Below, one piece after another: positions 20,201 through 27,060 of a stretch of 64,000 nucleotides of DNA. A program made the position numbers and the translations under genes. Under the pieces are notes generated by a model. That model had not been told where the DNA came from, searched no databases, and worked only from the letters and a program-made list of their open reading frames with translations. Numbering within the stretch: position 1 is the stretch's first letter; each line of letters begins with the position of its first letter. The DNA comes from Bradyrhizobium genosp. L (GTDB lineage: Bacteria; Pseudomonadota; Alphaproteobacteria; Rhizobiales; Xanthobacteraceae): positions 7,279,501-7,343,500 of the forward strand of contig NZ_CP061378.1 in NCBI RefSeq assembly GCF_015624485.1. Reading direction: 5' to 3'.

Positions 20201-23200
20201 CCCGGCACCGTCACGGCAACGATCAGCGCGACGCACGCCAATCTCAGCTTCGACACGAATGGGCTTTCGGGCTTCACCAACAACAACAGCCACACCGTGA
20301 CGCTGACCGGCACCGCCGCGCAGGTCAACACTGCGCTGGCCACGCTGACCTATAACAGCGACGACGGCTTCTCCGGCACCGACGCGGTGACGCTCAACGT
20401 CAGCGACAACGGCCACACCGGTTCCGGCGGCACGCAGACGTCGGGCGACCACACCTTCCATGTCGGCGTCGTGCCGCAGGTGTTCTATATCGACAATTCG
20501 GCGACCACGAGCCACAACCTCGGCACGCAGGCCGATCCGTACACCTCGATCGCCGCCTTCAACGCCGCGAATCCGGCGGGCTCGGGCGACTACGTGGTGC
20601 TGGAGCACGGCACCGGCACCTACAGCGAAGCCAGCGGCATCAACCTCAACTCCGGCGTCAACCTGATCGGCGGCAGCCAGACGCTGCAATTCACCAACCC
20701 GGTGACCAGCCAGGTGGTCACCGCAAATGTCGGATCCGGAACGGATCCGACCATCAAGGTGACAGGTGCCGACAGCGGCATCGATCTCGCCGGCGGCGGC
20801 GGGCACATCATCTCGCACGTCGACATCGACACCTCGGCCTCGAGCGGCGCCGGCATCAGCGACGACAACAACAACGTCGGCACCGTCGCGATCGACGACG
20901 TCACGATCAAGACGGCGAGCGGCGCCGGCATGAACTTCACGCACGGCGGCACCCTCACCGTCACCGGCACCAACTCGATCACGACCACCACCGGCACCGC
21001 GCTCGACGTCTCGAACACCAGCATCGGCAGCGCAGGCCTGACCTTCCACGACATCAGCGTCAACGGTGCCACCAACGGCATCATCCTCAACAACACCGGC
21101 ACCGGCGCGGGCAATGGCGGGCTCACCGTGACCGGCGACGGCTCGACGGCGGGATCGGGCGGCACCATCCAGAACAACGTCGAAGGCGCGTTGTTCACCA
21201 ACACCAAGGCGCTGTCGCTGTCCTACATGAACTTCACCAACCCCGACAGCGGCAACGGGACGGCGTTGAACGCCGACGATTCCACGTTCAACAGTGGTGC
21301 CGATGCCGGCATCAACATGAACGGCGTGGTGGGCGCGACGCTCGACCACCTCAATGTCAACGGCAACGGTGGTGCCGGCGGCGCGCAGATCGGCATCAAC
21401 GGCATCAACGTCTCCAATCTCACCCTCAGCAACAGCACGGTCGTGGGCTTCGGCGACGACGACGGCGCCAACAATTCCGAAGGCGACGTCCGGATGTTCA
21501 ATCTGAGCGGCACCTCGAACATCACCAACTCGACCTTCGGCTTCGTGCCCGGCGACGGCACGGCCGGCGACAACCTCGTCGATATCAGAAACACCGCCGG
21601 CACGCTGACGCTGAACGTCACCGGCAGCACTTTCCACAACACCGCCGACTCGACGTCCGGTGCGGACGGCCTCCAGGTCACCAGCAACAGCAGTTCGGTG
21701 ATCAACCTCAACGTCTCCAACAGCACGTTCACCAACCTGAAGACCGCGGGCATCGACACCTTTGCCCGCGACTCCTCGACGATGAACGTCAACATCACCG
21801 ACGGCGGCGTCACCGGACAGGGCAACAGCTTCACGCCGGGCTCGGTGGCGATGCGCGCCGTCGGATTGAACGCCGAGGATACCGCGCATCTGAATTTCAA
21901 CATCAACCGCAACATCGCCATGAAGGGGTACGGCGGTCCGGTGGTCGAGGTCTTCGGCATCAACAGCGCGGTGATCAACGGCCATGTCGACAACAACGCC
22001 GACATCGAGAACAACGGCACCAGCAACCTGGCCGGCAGCCCGCTCGATTTCGACATCGAAGACAACGCCACCGCGGCGATCGAGGCCAGCGGCAACACCA
22101 TCAAGAATGCCGGGTCGGACGCGGGTATCGTCGTGTACGCGACGGGCGACGGCGGCACCACGAACAACAAGGCTGCCGTCGACCTGACGCTGGCGAACAA
22201 TACCATCAACATGACCGGGTCGAACCTGATCAACGACGGCAATCATTTCAACGACGGCATTCTGCTGGTTCCCGGCGCCAACGCCAACGACGCCACCACC
22301 ATCGTCGCCAACATCCACAACAACACGGTCACCAACAACGCCACCAACACCCCCGGCGCCTTCGTCAACTCCGGCGTCCTTGCCTTCGTCAACGAAAACA
22401 CCGGCGGCGCCGGATCGCATCTCTATCTCGAAGGCTTCACCACCAACACCAACACCACCTGGAACAACAACGGCAACACGCCGCAGAACTCGACGCTCGA
22501 GGCCAATTCGCCGGGCTCCGCGGCGATTCCGGGCGCCCACAATGGCGGCCATACCATATTGCCGTCCAATGCCAACGCGCTGTTCGCCGGCGCCGGCGGC
22601 GTCGCAAGCTCGACCGGCAGCACCGGCGAGACCAACCTCACCCAGGCAGAACTCGACACCGCCGTCGCCGCGGCGATTGCCGCCTGGGCCGCCGCCGGGC
22701 TGTCGTCCGAGCAGATCGCGACGCTCCAGCATGTCACTTATGATGTCGCCGACATCACATCCGGCTGGCTCGGCCAGTCGACAGCCGGCCATGTCACCAT
22801 CGACGTCAACGCCGATGGGCACGGCTGGTTCGTCGATCCGACCCCGTCGGACAATTCCGAGTTCGCGCACGCGGCGTCGGCGACGGATCTGATCACGGAT
22901 CCGACCACGGACGCCGCCGGTCACATCGACCTGCTCACCACCGTCATGCACGAGATGGGCGAGCAACTTGGCCTTCAGGACACGTTCGCGCCGTCGGATC
23001 AGGGCAGCCTGATGTATGCCTTCCTCGGCACCGGCGAGCGCGTGCTGCCTGATGCGGCCGATGTGGCTGCGATCCCGGCGTCCAACTCCGGTCCGGTCGC
23101 ACCACCGCCGCCGGTCAGCCTCGCCGGCGGCGCAGCGCCGCACAGCGATTTCAGCGGCGACGGCCGGGACGCCATCGCGCTCGTCAACGACAACGGCTCG

Positions 23201-24016
23201 GTCACGACCTGGGACAGCAGTCAGGGCACCCAAACCGTTGCGTCGGCCGGCACCGTCGGCGACGGCTGGCACTTCGTCGGCACCGGCGATTTCGACGGCG
23301 ACGGCAAGAGCGACATGCTCTGGGTCAATACCGACGGCGCGGCATCGATCTGGAGCGACGGCCAGCTCGCGCAAGCGCACTGGATTGCCCCCGTCGGCAC
23401 CATTTCCAACGGCTGGCACTTTGCCGGCACCGGCGATTTCGACGGCAATGCCAAGAGCGACATCCTCTGGGTCAATGACAATGGATCGGTGTCGATCTGG
23501 GATAACGGCCAGATCGGCAGCGCTCACATCATTGCCCCCGCCGGCACCATTTCCGACGGCTGGCACTTCGCCGGCACCGGCGATTTCGACGGCAACGGCA
23601 AGACCGACATCGCGTGGGTCAACGATAACGGCAAGGTGTCGATCTGGGACAACGGCCAGATCAACAGCGCCCACATCATTGCCGACATCGGCAGCAACAT
23701 GCAGGGCTGGCATTTCGCCGGTACCGGCGACTTCGACGGTAACGGCAAGAGCGACTTCCTCTGGGTCAACGACAACGGGTCGGCCTCGATCTGGGACAAC
23801 GGCCAGCTCAGCGGCGCCCATATCATCGCTCCCGCCGGCACCCTCTCGAATGGCTGGCATTTTGCCGCAACAGGCGATTTCGACGGCAACGGCCGCACCG
23901 ACATTGCCTGGCAGAACGACGACGGCGCGGTGTCGATCTGGGACAATGGCCAGCTCAGCGGCGCGCATATCGTCGCCAATCCGGGCACCGTCGTCAGCGG
24001 CTGGCACATCGTGTGA
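14267..24016 (+). CDS. Giant cadherin-repeat/beta-helix/FG-GAP surface or secreted protein
   Basis: The start at 14267 is preceded by AGGAG with 5-base spacing and gives 3249 residues; the in-frame ATG at 14246 has no such site. The layout is: unique N-terminus (1-60) without a Sec signal; 13 cadherin-like repeats of about 103 residues (61-1398; core GFTINATTGVVTVADPTKID, then SQTFTIAV); three repeats of about 126 residues (1399-1795; FTDQNGIHGTWDA); two more Ig-like modules (1796-2066); an Asn-rich right-handed beta-helix (about 2067-2764); a metzincin-like segment with HEMGEQLGLQD (2895-2905) and GSLMY (2913-2917); and six FG-GAP/VCBS-type repeats (2957-3249) with calcium-loop motifs such as DFDGDGKSD. 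No RTX nonapeptides or secretion genes are seen. An adhesin or matrix protein role is inference. Confidence 0.85.
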   Translation: MSIIPAYTIGGLTRPELHLDADGHIILDPVAQAFADTYGLQYLYLGCPPGTLWPPIPGALSAPVDTNATGNSVVEGAAADTSVNLTAHSDSLVGLPVTYSLIGDTSNGGFKIDANTGVVTVADPTKVDFESSGGSYAVTVQATDGIFVSSQSFTIAVADAPPSTPTDSDAAANTIAEGAAVNTLVGITASSTDVNGPAVSYALTDDSSHGGFKIDPNTGIVTVADSSKVDFETAPGHAYTITVQASDGHGGVSSQTFTIGVTDVAPSTPVDGNAAANAVTEGAAVNTLVGITASSTDVNGPAVTWSLTADSSHGGFKIDPNTGVVTVADPTKIDYESAAGHAYTVTATASDGTLTSSQSFTIGVTDAAPSTPVDSNAAANAVAEGSAAGTAVGITAHSTDVNGPAVTYSLTADSSHGGFKIDPNTGVVTVADPTKIDYESAAGHAYTVTATASDGTLTSSQTFTVGVTDVAPSTPVDSNAAVNTVAEGAAVGTIVGITASSTDVNGPAVTYSLTGDTSGGGFTINATTGVVTVADPTKIDYESAPGHAYTVTAQASDGTLTSSQTFTIAVSDVPIGTPTDANPAANTVVEGAAAGTTVGITASAIDPNGPPTTYALIGDTSGGGFTIDSTTGIVTVVDPTKIDYESAPGHAYSVTVQATNGAVVTSQSFAIAVSDAAPSAPVDSDVAANTVTEGAAAGTTVGITASSTDVNGPAVTYSLTGDTSGGGFTINAATGVITVADPTKIDYESAVGHAYTVTAQASDGTLASSQTFTIDVNDVAPSIPVDTDATANIVIEGAAAGTHVGVTAHSDDVNGPPVTYSLTGDTSGGGFTIDSTTGIIIVADPSKIDYESAPGHAYTVTAQASDGTLTSSQTFTIGVNDAAPSTPADSDVAANTVIEGAAAGTHVGVTVHSDDVNGPPVTYSLTGDTSGGGFTINATTGVITVADPTKIDYESSGAAHSYTVTAQASDGTLASSQTFTIAVGDAPPSTPVDTDGSANTVAEGAAAGTTVGITAASTDVNGPAVTYSLVGDTSSGGFTIDSTTGVVTVADPTKIDYESTAPGHTYTITAQASDGTDISSQTFTVAVTDVPPLTPVDSDATANAVTEGAAAGTTVGVTAHATDVNGPPVTYSLTGDTSGGGFTINATTGVITVADPTKIDYESAPGHAYTVTAQASDGTDVSAQTFTIAVNDAPPSVPVDSDGSANAIAEGAANGSTVGVTAHATDVNGPAVTYSLTSDTSGGGFTINATTGVITVADSTKIDYETSPGHAYAVTATASDGTLTSSQTFAIAVTDVAPSTPVDSNAAANQVAVSAPAGATVGITAASTDVNGPAVTYSLVGDTSGGGFTINATTGVVTVADPSKINIADPSYDITVDSSDGTLHSQQTFTIAVVIDAAPVVTAGHTLSYTENQIATAIDPAITVTDSDNANLDHASVQITGGYVNGEDILGFTDQNGIHGTWDAAHGTLTLTGTATVADYQTALASVTYFDNSENPSGADRTVTFIANDGTLDSAAVTDTIHVTPVNDPPVVVAGHTLNYTENQAATAFDPAIAVSDVDNTTLASAKVQITGNYASGQDVLGFTDQNGIHGTWDAGTGTMTLTGSASLADYQTALASITYVNTSDNPSGLARTVTITANDGTADSTGVTDTINVTPVNDPPVTTAGASNTLNYLENQVATAIDPTFAASDVDNTTLASATITISGNYASGQDVLGFTDQNGIHGTWDAVHGTLTLTGVSSLANYNAAVDSITYFNSSDNPSGLDRTVSFTVNDGAADSNASTATIHVTPVNDAPVVTFGALNGFTEPPNGTPASSSTPITIAPSLTISDVDSSNLIGATFELTDLKPSDALSISGHAGSSGDIGSIHFDISSTAGTETVTLTGTDTLAHYNAVLDAIQFNNTSENPDQTARTYTVTAQDDGGTANGGQDTGTGSANQTVTGVNDAPTATVPADNSLGTAYSHTNFSISGLSVADVDSDPGTVTATISATHANLSFDTNGLSGFTNNNSHTVTLTGTAAQVNTALATLTYNSDDGFSGTDAVTLNVSDNGHTGSGGTQTSGDHTFHVGVVPQVFYIDNSATTSHNLGTQADPYTSIAAFNAANPAGSGDYVVLEHGTGTYSEASGINLNSGVNLIGGSQTLQFTNPVTSQVVTANVGSGTDPTIKVTGADSGIDLAGGGGHIISHVDIDTSASSGAGISDDNNNVGTVAIDDVTIKTASGAGMNFTHGGTLTVTGTNSITTTTGTALDVSNTSIGSAGLTFHDISVNGATNGIILNNTGTGAGNGGLTVTGDGSTAGSGGTIQNNVEGALFTNTKALSLSYMNFTNPDSGNGTALNADDSTFNSGADAGINMNGVVGATLDHLNVNGNGGAGGAQIGINGINVSNLTLSNSTVVGFGDDDGANNSEGDVRMFNLSGTSNITNSTFGFVPGDGTAGDNLVDIRNTAGTLTLNVTGSTFHNTADSTSGADGLQVTSNSSSVINLNVSNSTFTNLKTAGIDTFARDSSTMNVNITDGGVTGQGNSFTPGSVAMRAVGLNAEDTAHLNFNINRNIAMKGYGGPVVEVFGINSAVINGHVDNNADIENNGTSNLAGSPLDFDIEDNATAAIEASGNTIKNAGSDAGIVVYATGDGGTTNNKAAVDLTLANNTINMTGSNLINDGNHFNDGILLVPGANANDATTIVANIHNNTVTNNATNTPGAFVNSGVLAFVNENTGGAGSHLYLEGFTTNTNTTWNNNGNTPQNSTLEANSPGSAAIPGAHNGGHTILPSNANALFAGAGGVASSTGSTGETNLTQAELDTAVAAAIAAWAAAGLSSEQIATLQHVTYDVADITSGWLGQSTAGHVTIDVNADGHGWFVDPTPSDNSEFAHAASATDLITDPTTDAAGHIDLLTTVMHEMGEQLGLQDTFAPSDQGSLMYAFLGTGERVLPDAADVAAIPASNSGPVAPPPPVSLAGGAAPHSDFSGDGRDAIALVNDNGSVTTWDSSQGTQTVASAGTVGDGWHFVGTGDFDGDGKSDMLWVNTDGAASIWSDGQLAQAHWIAPVGTISNGWHFAGTGDFDGNAKSDILWVNDNGSVSIWDNGQIGSAHIIAPAGTISDGWHFAGTGDFDGNGKTDIAWVNDNGKVSIWDNGQINSAHIIADIGSNMQGWHFAGTGDFDGNGKSDFLWVNDNGSASIWDNGQLSGAHIIAPAGTLSNGWHFAATGDFDGNGRTDIAWQNDDGAVSIWDNGQLSGAHIVANPGTVVSGWHIV
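14447..18462 (+). repeat. Thirteen tandem ~309-bp coding repeats (cadherin-like)
   Basis: The unit is about 309 bases (103 codons). Neighbouring copies are close to identical over long stretches; for example the DNA around 15185-15260 reappears unchanged one period later at about 15494-15569. This indicates recent duplication or gene conversion within the giant gene. Copies drift most at the ends of the array, the last one losing the IDYES segment. Confidence 0.85.
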
Positions 24017-24042
24017 GCTGACGTTCCGCCCCGACAACAAAC

Positions 24043-24071
24043 CGCCTGCCGGACAAGCCGGCAGGCGTTTT
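24043..24071 (+). terminator. Rho-independent terminator of giant gene
   Basis: CGCCTGCCGG-ACAAG-CCGGCAGGCG is a perfect 10-base stem with a 5-base loop, followed by TTTT. It starts 27 bases after the stop codon at 24016 and would separate the giant gene's transcript from the collar cassette. Confidence 0.9.
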
Positions 24072-24231
24072 GCTGTGATCTCCGAATCCACTGCGCGCCG
24101 CTTGCAGCTGATAGCTTCGGTCCTGGCCCGGTGTTTGTTGATGTCCGGCTCGTGACATCCATGCTGCCCGCTCGAAGCGACCACAACCGATGCGCGAACA
24201 AAAAATTGCAAACCGCCGACAATCGTTGAGG

Positions 24232-24275
24232 TTGCGCTTGGCGCAAAACACGGTATCGTGCGTTTCGTTATCGTG
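24232..24275. promoter_or_regulatory. Candidate control region of the collar cassette
   Basis: A perfect inverted repeat TTGCGC-TTG-GCGCAA (24232-24246) is followed by two direct copies of TATCGTG (24254-24260 and 24269-24275), 15 bases apart. The block is 85-128 bases before the first collar gene. The remainder of the 343-base gap holds only the giant gene's terminator and no gene that I can support. Confidence 0.35.
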
Positions 24276-24359
24276 TGACGACATTACCCTACATTCCTTT
24301 CATCGCGTGGCCTACGACAGAGAGCCACTGACACGACAGATCGCTTCGCGGAGAGATCG

Positions 24360-24860
24360 ATGGCCGAGCCGTTTCTTTCAGAAATCAGGATGATGTCATT
24401 CGGCTTCCCGCCGAAGGGCTGGGCGCTCTGCAACGGCCAGCTATTGCCGATCAATCAGAACCAGGGGCTGTTTTCCCTGCTTGGAACGACCTATGGCGGG
24501 GATGGGCGCGTCAACTTCGGACTGCCCGATCTGCAGGGCCGCGCTCCGATGCACATGGGCGACGGCCATACGCTCGGTGAGAGGGGCGGCGAGACGTCCC
24601 ACACGCTCTCGATCGCCGAAATCCCGACGCATACGCACACGCCGAATGCATCCAACACGACAGCGACGCTGCCGCCGGCCAACAACCTGTTGGGCAACTC
24701 GGCACCGAACAACATCTACGGGCCGCCGCAGAGCCTCACGGCACTGAATGCGGCGACGGTCGCCTCTGTCGGAGGCAGCCAGGCCCATCCCAACATGCAG
24801 CCCTACCTGGTGCTCAATTTCAGCATTGCCCTGCAGGGCATTTTCCCGTCCCAGACCTGA
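24360..24860 (+). CDS. Phage tail collar domain protein (MdpB-type), first of three
   Basis: This 166-residue protein has the complete tail-collar fold signature: FLSEIRMMSF near the N-terminus, GWALCNGQLLPI (20-31), FSLLGTTYGGDG with LPDLQGRAPMHMG (about residues 38-67), a variable loop rich in His, Asn and Thr, then the closing QPYLVLNFSIALQGIFPSQT. Tail collar domains make the tip or collar of short tail fibres in phages, but free-standing chromosomal copies such as the microcystin-dependent MdpB protein are not in prophages. No other phage gene is nearby. GGAGAG precedes the ATG. It heads a run of three paralogues and a GNAT gene separated by 7-10 bases, surely one operon. Confidence 0.9.
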   Translation: MAEPFLSEIRMMSFGFPPKGWALCNGQLLPINQNQGLFSLLGTTYGGDGRVNFGLPDLQGRAPMHMGDGHTLGERGGETSHTLSIAEIPTHTHTPNASNTTATLPPANNLLGNSAPNNIYGPPQSLTALNAATVASVGGSQAHPNMQPYLVLNFSIALQGIFPSQT

Positions 24861-24870
24861 GGAGACGCCG

Positions 24871-25386
24871 ATGGCACAACCTTATGTGGGCGAGGTTCGC
24901 ATGTTCGCCGGCAACTTCGCACCGGCCGGCTGGATGTTCTGCGAGGGCCAGCTGCTTCCGATTTCCGAATATGAAACGCTGTTCAACCTGATCGGCACCA
25001 CCTATGGCGGCGACGGTCAAAGCACATTTGCCTTGCCCGACCTGCGCGGCCGTCTACCCATCCACATGGGTACAGGCGCGGGAACCAGCTACACGCTTGC
25101 CGAGACCGGCGGCGTCGAGGAGGTCACCCTGACGATCCCCCAGACCCCGGCGCACGGCCATTCCTTCCTCGGTTCGAGCGACGTCGGCAATCTGCCCGGC
25201 CCGAACAACAATGTCGTGGCAAGATCCTCCCAGGTGAAGATGTTCGCCAACGCGACGCCCAGCGTTGCGATGGCCCCGCAGTTCCTCGGAAATACGGGTG
25301 GCAGTCAGCCGCACACCAATTTCCAACCCTATCTCTGCGTCGATTTCATCATTTCCCTTTTCGGCATATTTCCGAGCCAGACGTAG
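24871..25386 (+). CDS. Phage tail collar domain protein (MdpB-type), second of three
   Basis: The second paralogue is 171 residues: YVGEVRMFAGNFAPAGWMFC, EGQLLPI, FNLIGTTYGGDG, LPDLRGRLPIHMG and a closing FQPYLCVDFIISLFGIFPSQT. The central loop differs strongly from its neighbours while the two framing blocks are conserved, so the three proteins probably share one fold with different exposed surfaces. A good ribosome site (GAGGAGA) lies in the 10-base gap after the first gene. The ends of genes one and two share the C-terminus GIFPSQT. A hetero-oligomer of the three chains is a reasonable inference because trimeric fibres are the norm for this fold. Confidence 0.9.
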   Translation: MAQPYVGEVRMFAGNFAPAGWMFCEGQLLPISEYETLFNLIGTTYGGDGQSTFALPDLRGRLPIHMGTGAGTSYTLAETGGVEEVTLTIPQTPAHGHSFLGSSDVGNLPGPNNNVVARSSQVKMFANATPSVAMAPQFLGNTGGSQPHTNFQPYLCVDFIISLFGIFPSQT

Positions 25387-25395
25387 GAGCACGCC

Positions 25396-25917
25396 ATGGA
25401 TCCGTTCGTTGCGGAGATCCGCATTTTCCCATTCAATTTCTCGCCCAAGGGCTGGGCCTTCTGCGATGGACAGATCCTGCCGCTTTCGCAGAATACGGCG
25501 TTGTTCTCGCTGCTCGGCACCACCTATGGCGGCGATGGCAAGACCAATTTCGCGCTGCCCAACATGCAGGGCAACGCGCCGATGCATCCGGGACAGGGCC
25601 CGGGCCTGTCGTTGCACGATCTCGGCGAGACCGGCGGCTCGGATACGGTAAACCTGCTTGAATCAGAAATTCCATCCCATTCGCACGCCGTCCAGAGCGT
25701 GCCGGGTAACCTGCAAGCCACGCTGGACGTTCCCACCAACAATTCGTTCGCGAGGGCCGCGCAGGGAAATGCCTATATCGGTCCGCCAACTCAGGTGCCG
25801 TTGGCGCCCCAGACGATCGCCCCTGCCGGCGGCGGCCAGCCGCACAACAACCTGATGCCCTACCTCACGCTGAATTTTTGCATCGCGCTGCAGGGCGTCT
25901 ACCCGCCACGCACCTGA
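25396..25917 (+). CDS. Phage tail collar domain protein (MdpB-type), third of three
   Basis: The third paralogue has 173 residues: FVAEIRIFPFNFSPKGWAFC, DGQILPLSQ, FSLLGTTYGGDG, LPNMQGNAPMHPG and the closing MPYLTLNFCIALQGVYPPRT. It is closer to the first than to the second in its N-terminal block. The gap after the second gene is 9 bases and contains AGGAG. Its stop is followed by only 7 bases before the GNAT gene's TTG start. No export signal is seen in any of the three, so they are either cytosolic, or leave the cell by a route not encoded here. Confidence 0.9.
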   Translation: MDPFVAEIRIFPFNFSPKGWAFCDGQILPLSQNTALFSLLGTTYGGDGKTNFALPNMQGNAPMHPGQGPGLSLHDLGETGGSDTVNLLESEIPSHSHAVQSVPGNLQATLDVPTNNSFARAAQGNAYIGPPTQVPLAPQTIAPAGGGQPHNNLMPYLTLNFCIALQGVYPPRT

Positions 25918-25924
25918 GGTCATC

Positions 25925-26482
25925 TTGAATCTCGACGCGCCCGCCATCGCGATCGCCGCGCCCGGATTCGGCTGGGCGCGCGCGACCGAGGCCGGCTGCC
26001 GCTTTCGCCGCATCACGGATGCCGATCTACCGTTCCTCGGCCGGCTCTATGCCTCGACACGCGTCGAGGAGCTGGCGCCGGTGCCGTGGAGCCAGGCCGA
26101 CAAGGACGCCTTCCTCGATCATCAGTTCCGCGCCCAGCACGCGCATTACCAGCGCTATTATCCCAACGCCGACTGGCTGGTGATCGCGCAGGGGGATGCG
26201 GACATCGGCCGGCTCTATATCGAGCGCTGGCCGAGCCAACACCGCATCATCGATATTGCCTTCCTGCCGGTGCATCGCGGCAAGGGGCACGGCGAGGCGC
26301 TGCTGCGCGACCTGATGGACGAGGCCGCCGCCGCCGGCAAGGACGTCTCGATCCATGTCGAGAAGCTCAATCCGGCGATGCGGCTTTACCGCCGGCTCGG
26401 CTTCACGGTCGAGGAGGACAAGGGCGTCTACGATTTGATGCGCTGGCGCGCGGAGGCCACGCCTCAGGTGAAGATCGCCTGA
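25925..26482 (+). CDS. GNAT family N-acetyltransferase
   Basis: The protein is 185 residues from a TTG start preceded by GAGG. The GNAT acetyl-CoA-binding motif A is clear at about residues 119-128 (HRGKGHGEALL), with the preceding strand IDIAFLPV and the late IHVEKLNPAMRLYRRLGF block typical of the fold. The family moves an acetyl group from acetyl-CoA to an amine. It is the fourth gene of the collar operon, so the collar proteins, or something they bind, are candidate substrates; that is inference. Its last 19 bases overlap the 3' end of the convergent DUF6916 gene. Confidence 0.9.
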   Translation: MNLDAPAIAIAAPGFGWARATEAGCRFRRITDADLPFLGRLYASTRVEELAPVPWSQADKDAFLDHQFRAQHAHYQRYYPNADWLVIAQGDADIGRLYIERWPSQHRIIDIAFLPVHRGKGHGEALLRDLMDEAAAAGKDVSIHVEKLNPAMRLYRRLGFTVEEDKGVYDLMRWRAEATPQVKIA

Positions 26483-26766
26483 TAGCCATTACCGCCGGCG
26501 AGCGGCCCGATCGGCACCAGGAATATCTCCATTGTGCCCAGCGCCGGATGCTGCACGGGATGGATCGCCTGCTCCAGCCACGGCCCCTTCGCACCCGCAA
26601 ACAGCAATGAGAACGCACCACCCGGCCGCCCGCTGTTGCCGGCCGGCTCAACCTTGACGAGCTGCAGCGTCACCGGGCCATCCGCCGCCGGGACCTCGAA
26701 CGTGGTGTCCTGATGCGGCTTGAAATCATCGATGCGCAACTGCGCGAGATCGACGGATGATGCCAT
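26464..26766 (-). CDS. DUF6916 family protein
   Basis: I start this at ATG 26766 (MASSVDLAQLRIDDFKPHQD), giving 100 residues; a longer frame reaches 27276 but the extra part is low-complexity and runs through intergenic repeat DNA. The conserved pattern is an N-terminal acidic FxPHxxxxF segment, a strand TLQLVKVEPAG, the FSLLFAG strand and a C-terminal EIFLVPIGP. I recognise it as the small domain annotated DUF6916, which as I recall is often encoded next to tail-collar genes; this could not be checked here. Its function is unknown. It is convergent with, and overlaps by 19 bases, the GNAT gene. Confidence 0.75.
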   Translation of the reverse strand: MASSVDLAQLRIDDFKPHQDTTFEVPAADGPVTLQLVKVEPAGNSGRPGGAFSLLFAGAKGPWLEQAIHPVQHPALGTMEIFLVPIGPLAGGNGYQAIFT

Positions 26767-26919
26767 GCTGATATGTCCCCGTTGCGCTGCAAGCTGTAGC
26801 ACGCTGCGCGCCACGACGCGCGACAAAATGGCCGGCAGGCGATACGGCGGTATCCGTTGAGGTTGGCGGCATGCGCAGGTGATGACACCGATCTGTTGTG
26901 CGAGAGCAACAAACCCGGT

Positions 26920-26946
26920 GTCGTCCCCGGCGTAGGCGGGGACGAC
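26920..26946. repeat. Single-hairpin intergenic repeat, family A-like
   Basis: GTCGTCCCC-GGCGTAGGC-GGGGACGAC is a perfect inverted repeat with 9-base arms, sharing the GTCGTCCC/GGGACGAC ends of the paired-hairpin repeats but present as one hairpin only. It lies in the divergent gap between the DUF6916 gene and the dehydrogenase gene. Confidence 0.7.
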
Positions 26947-27060
26947 AATATAGAGTGTCCGCTCCGACCTCCACGGCTCCCTGATGACGCCCCCGATTTC
27001 CTCCGCTAACCTGCGACTAACGCCGTCGGCAAAACGGCAAACAACAGGGAGGACCGGCGC

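Noticed and set aside
19148..24211. A 1687-codon open frame on the minus strand inside the giant gene
   Set aside because: Its repetitiveness mirrors the repeats of the plus-strand gene, it has no recognisable domain, and its upstream end runs through the terminator region. Similar antisense frames at 14300-15598 and 17231-19036 are rejected for the same reason.
24360..25917. Prophage remnant, because of three tail collar genes
   Set aside because: No other phage gene, no attachment site and no integrase is present; free-standing collar genes of this type are common in bacterial chromosomes.
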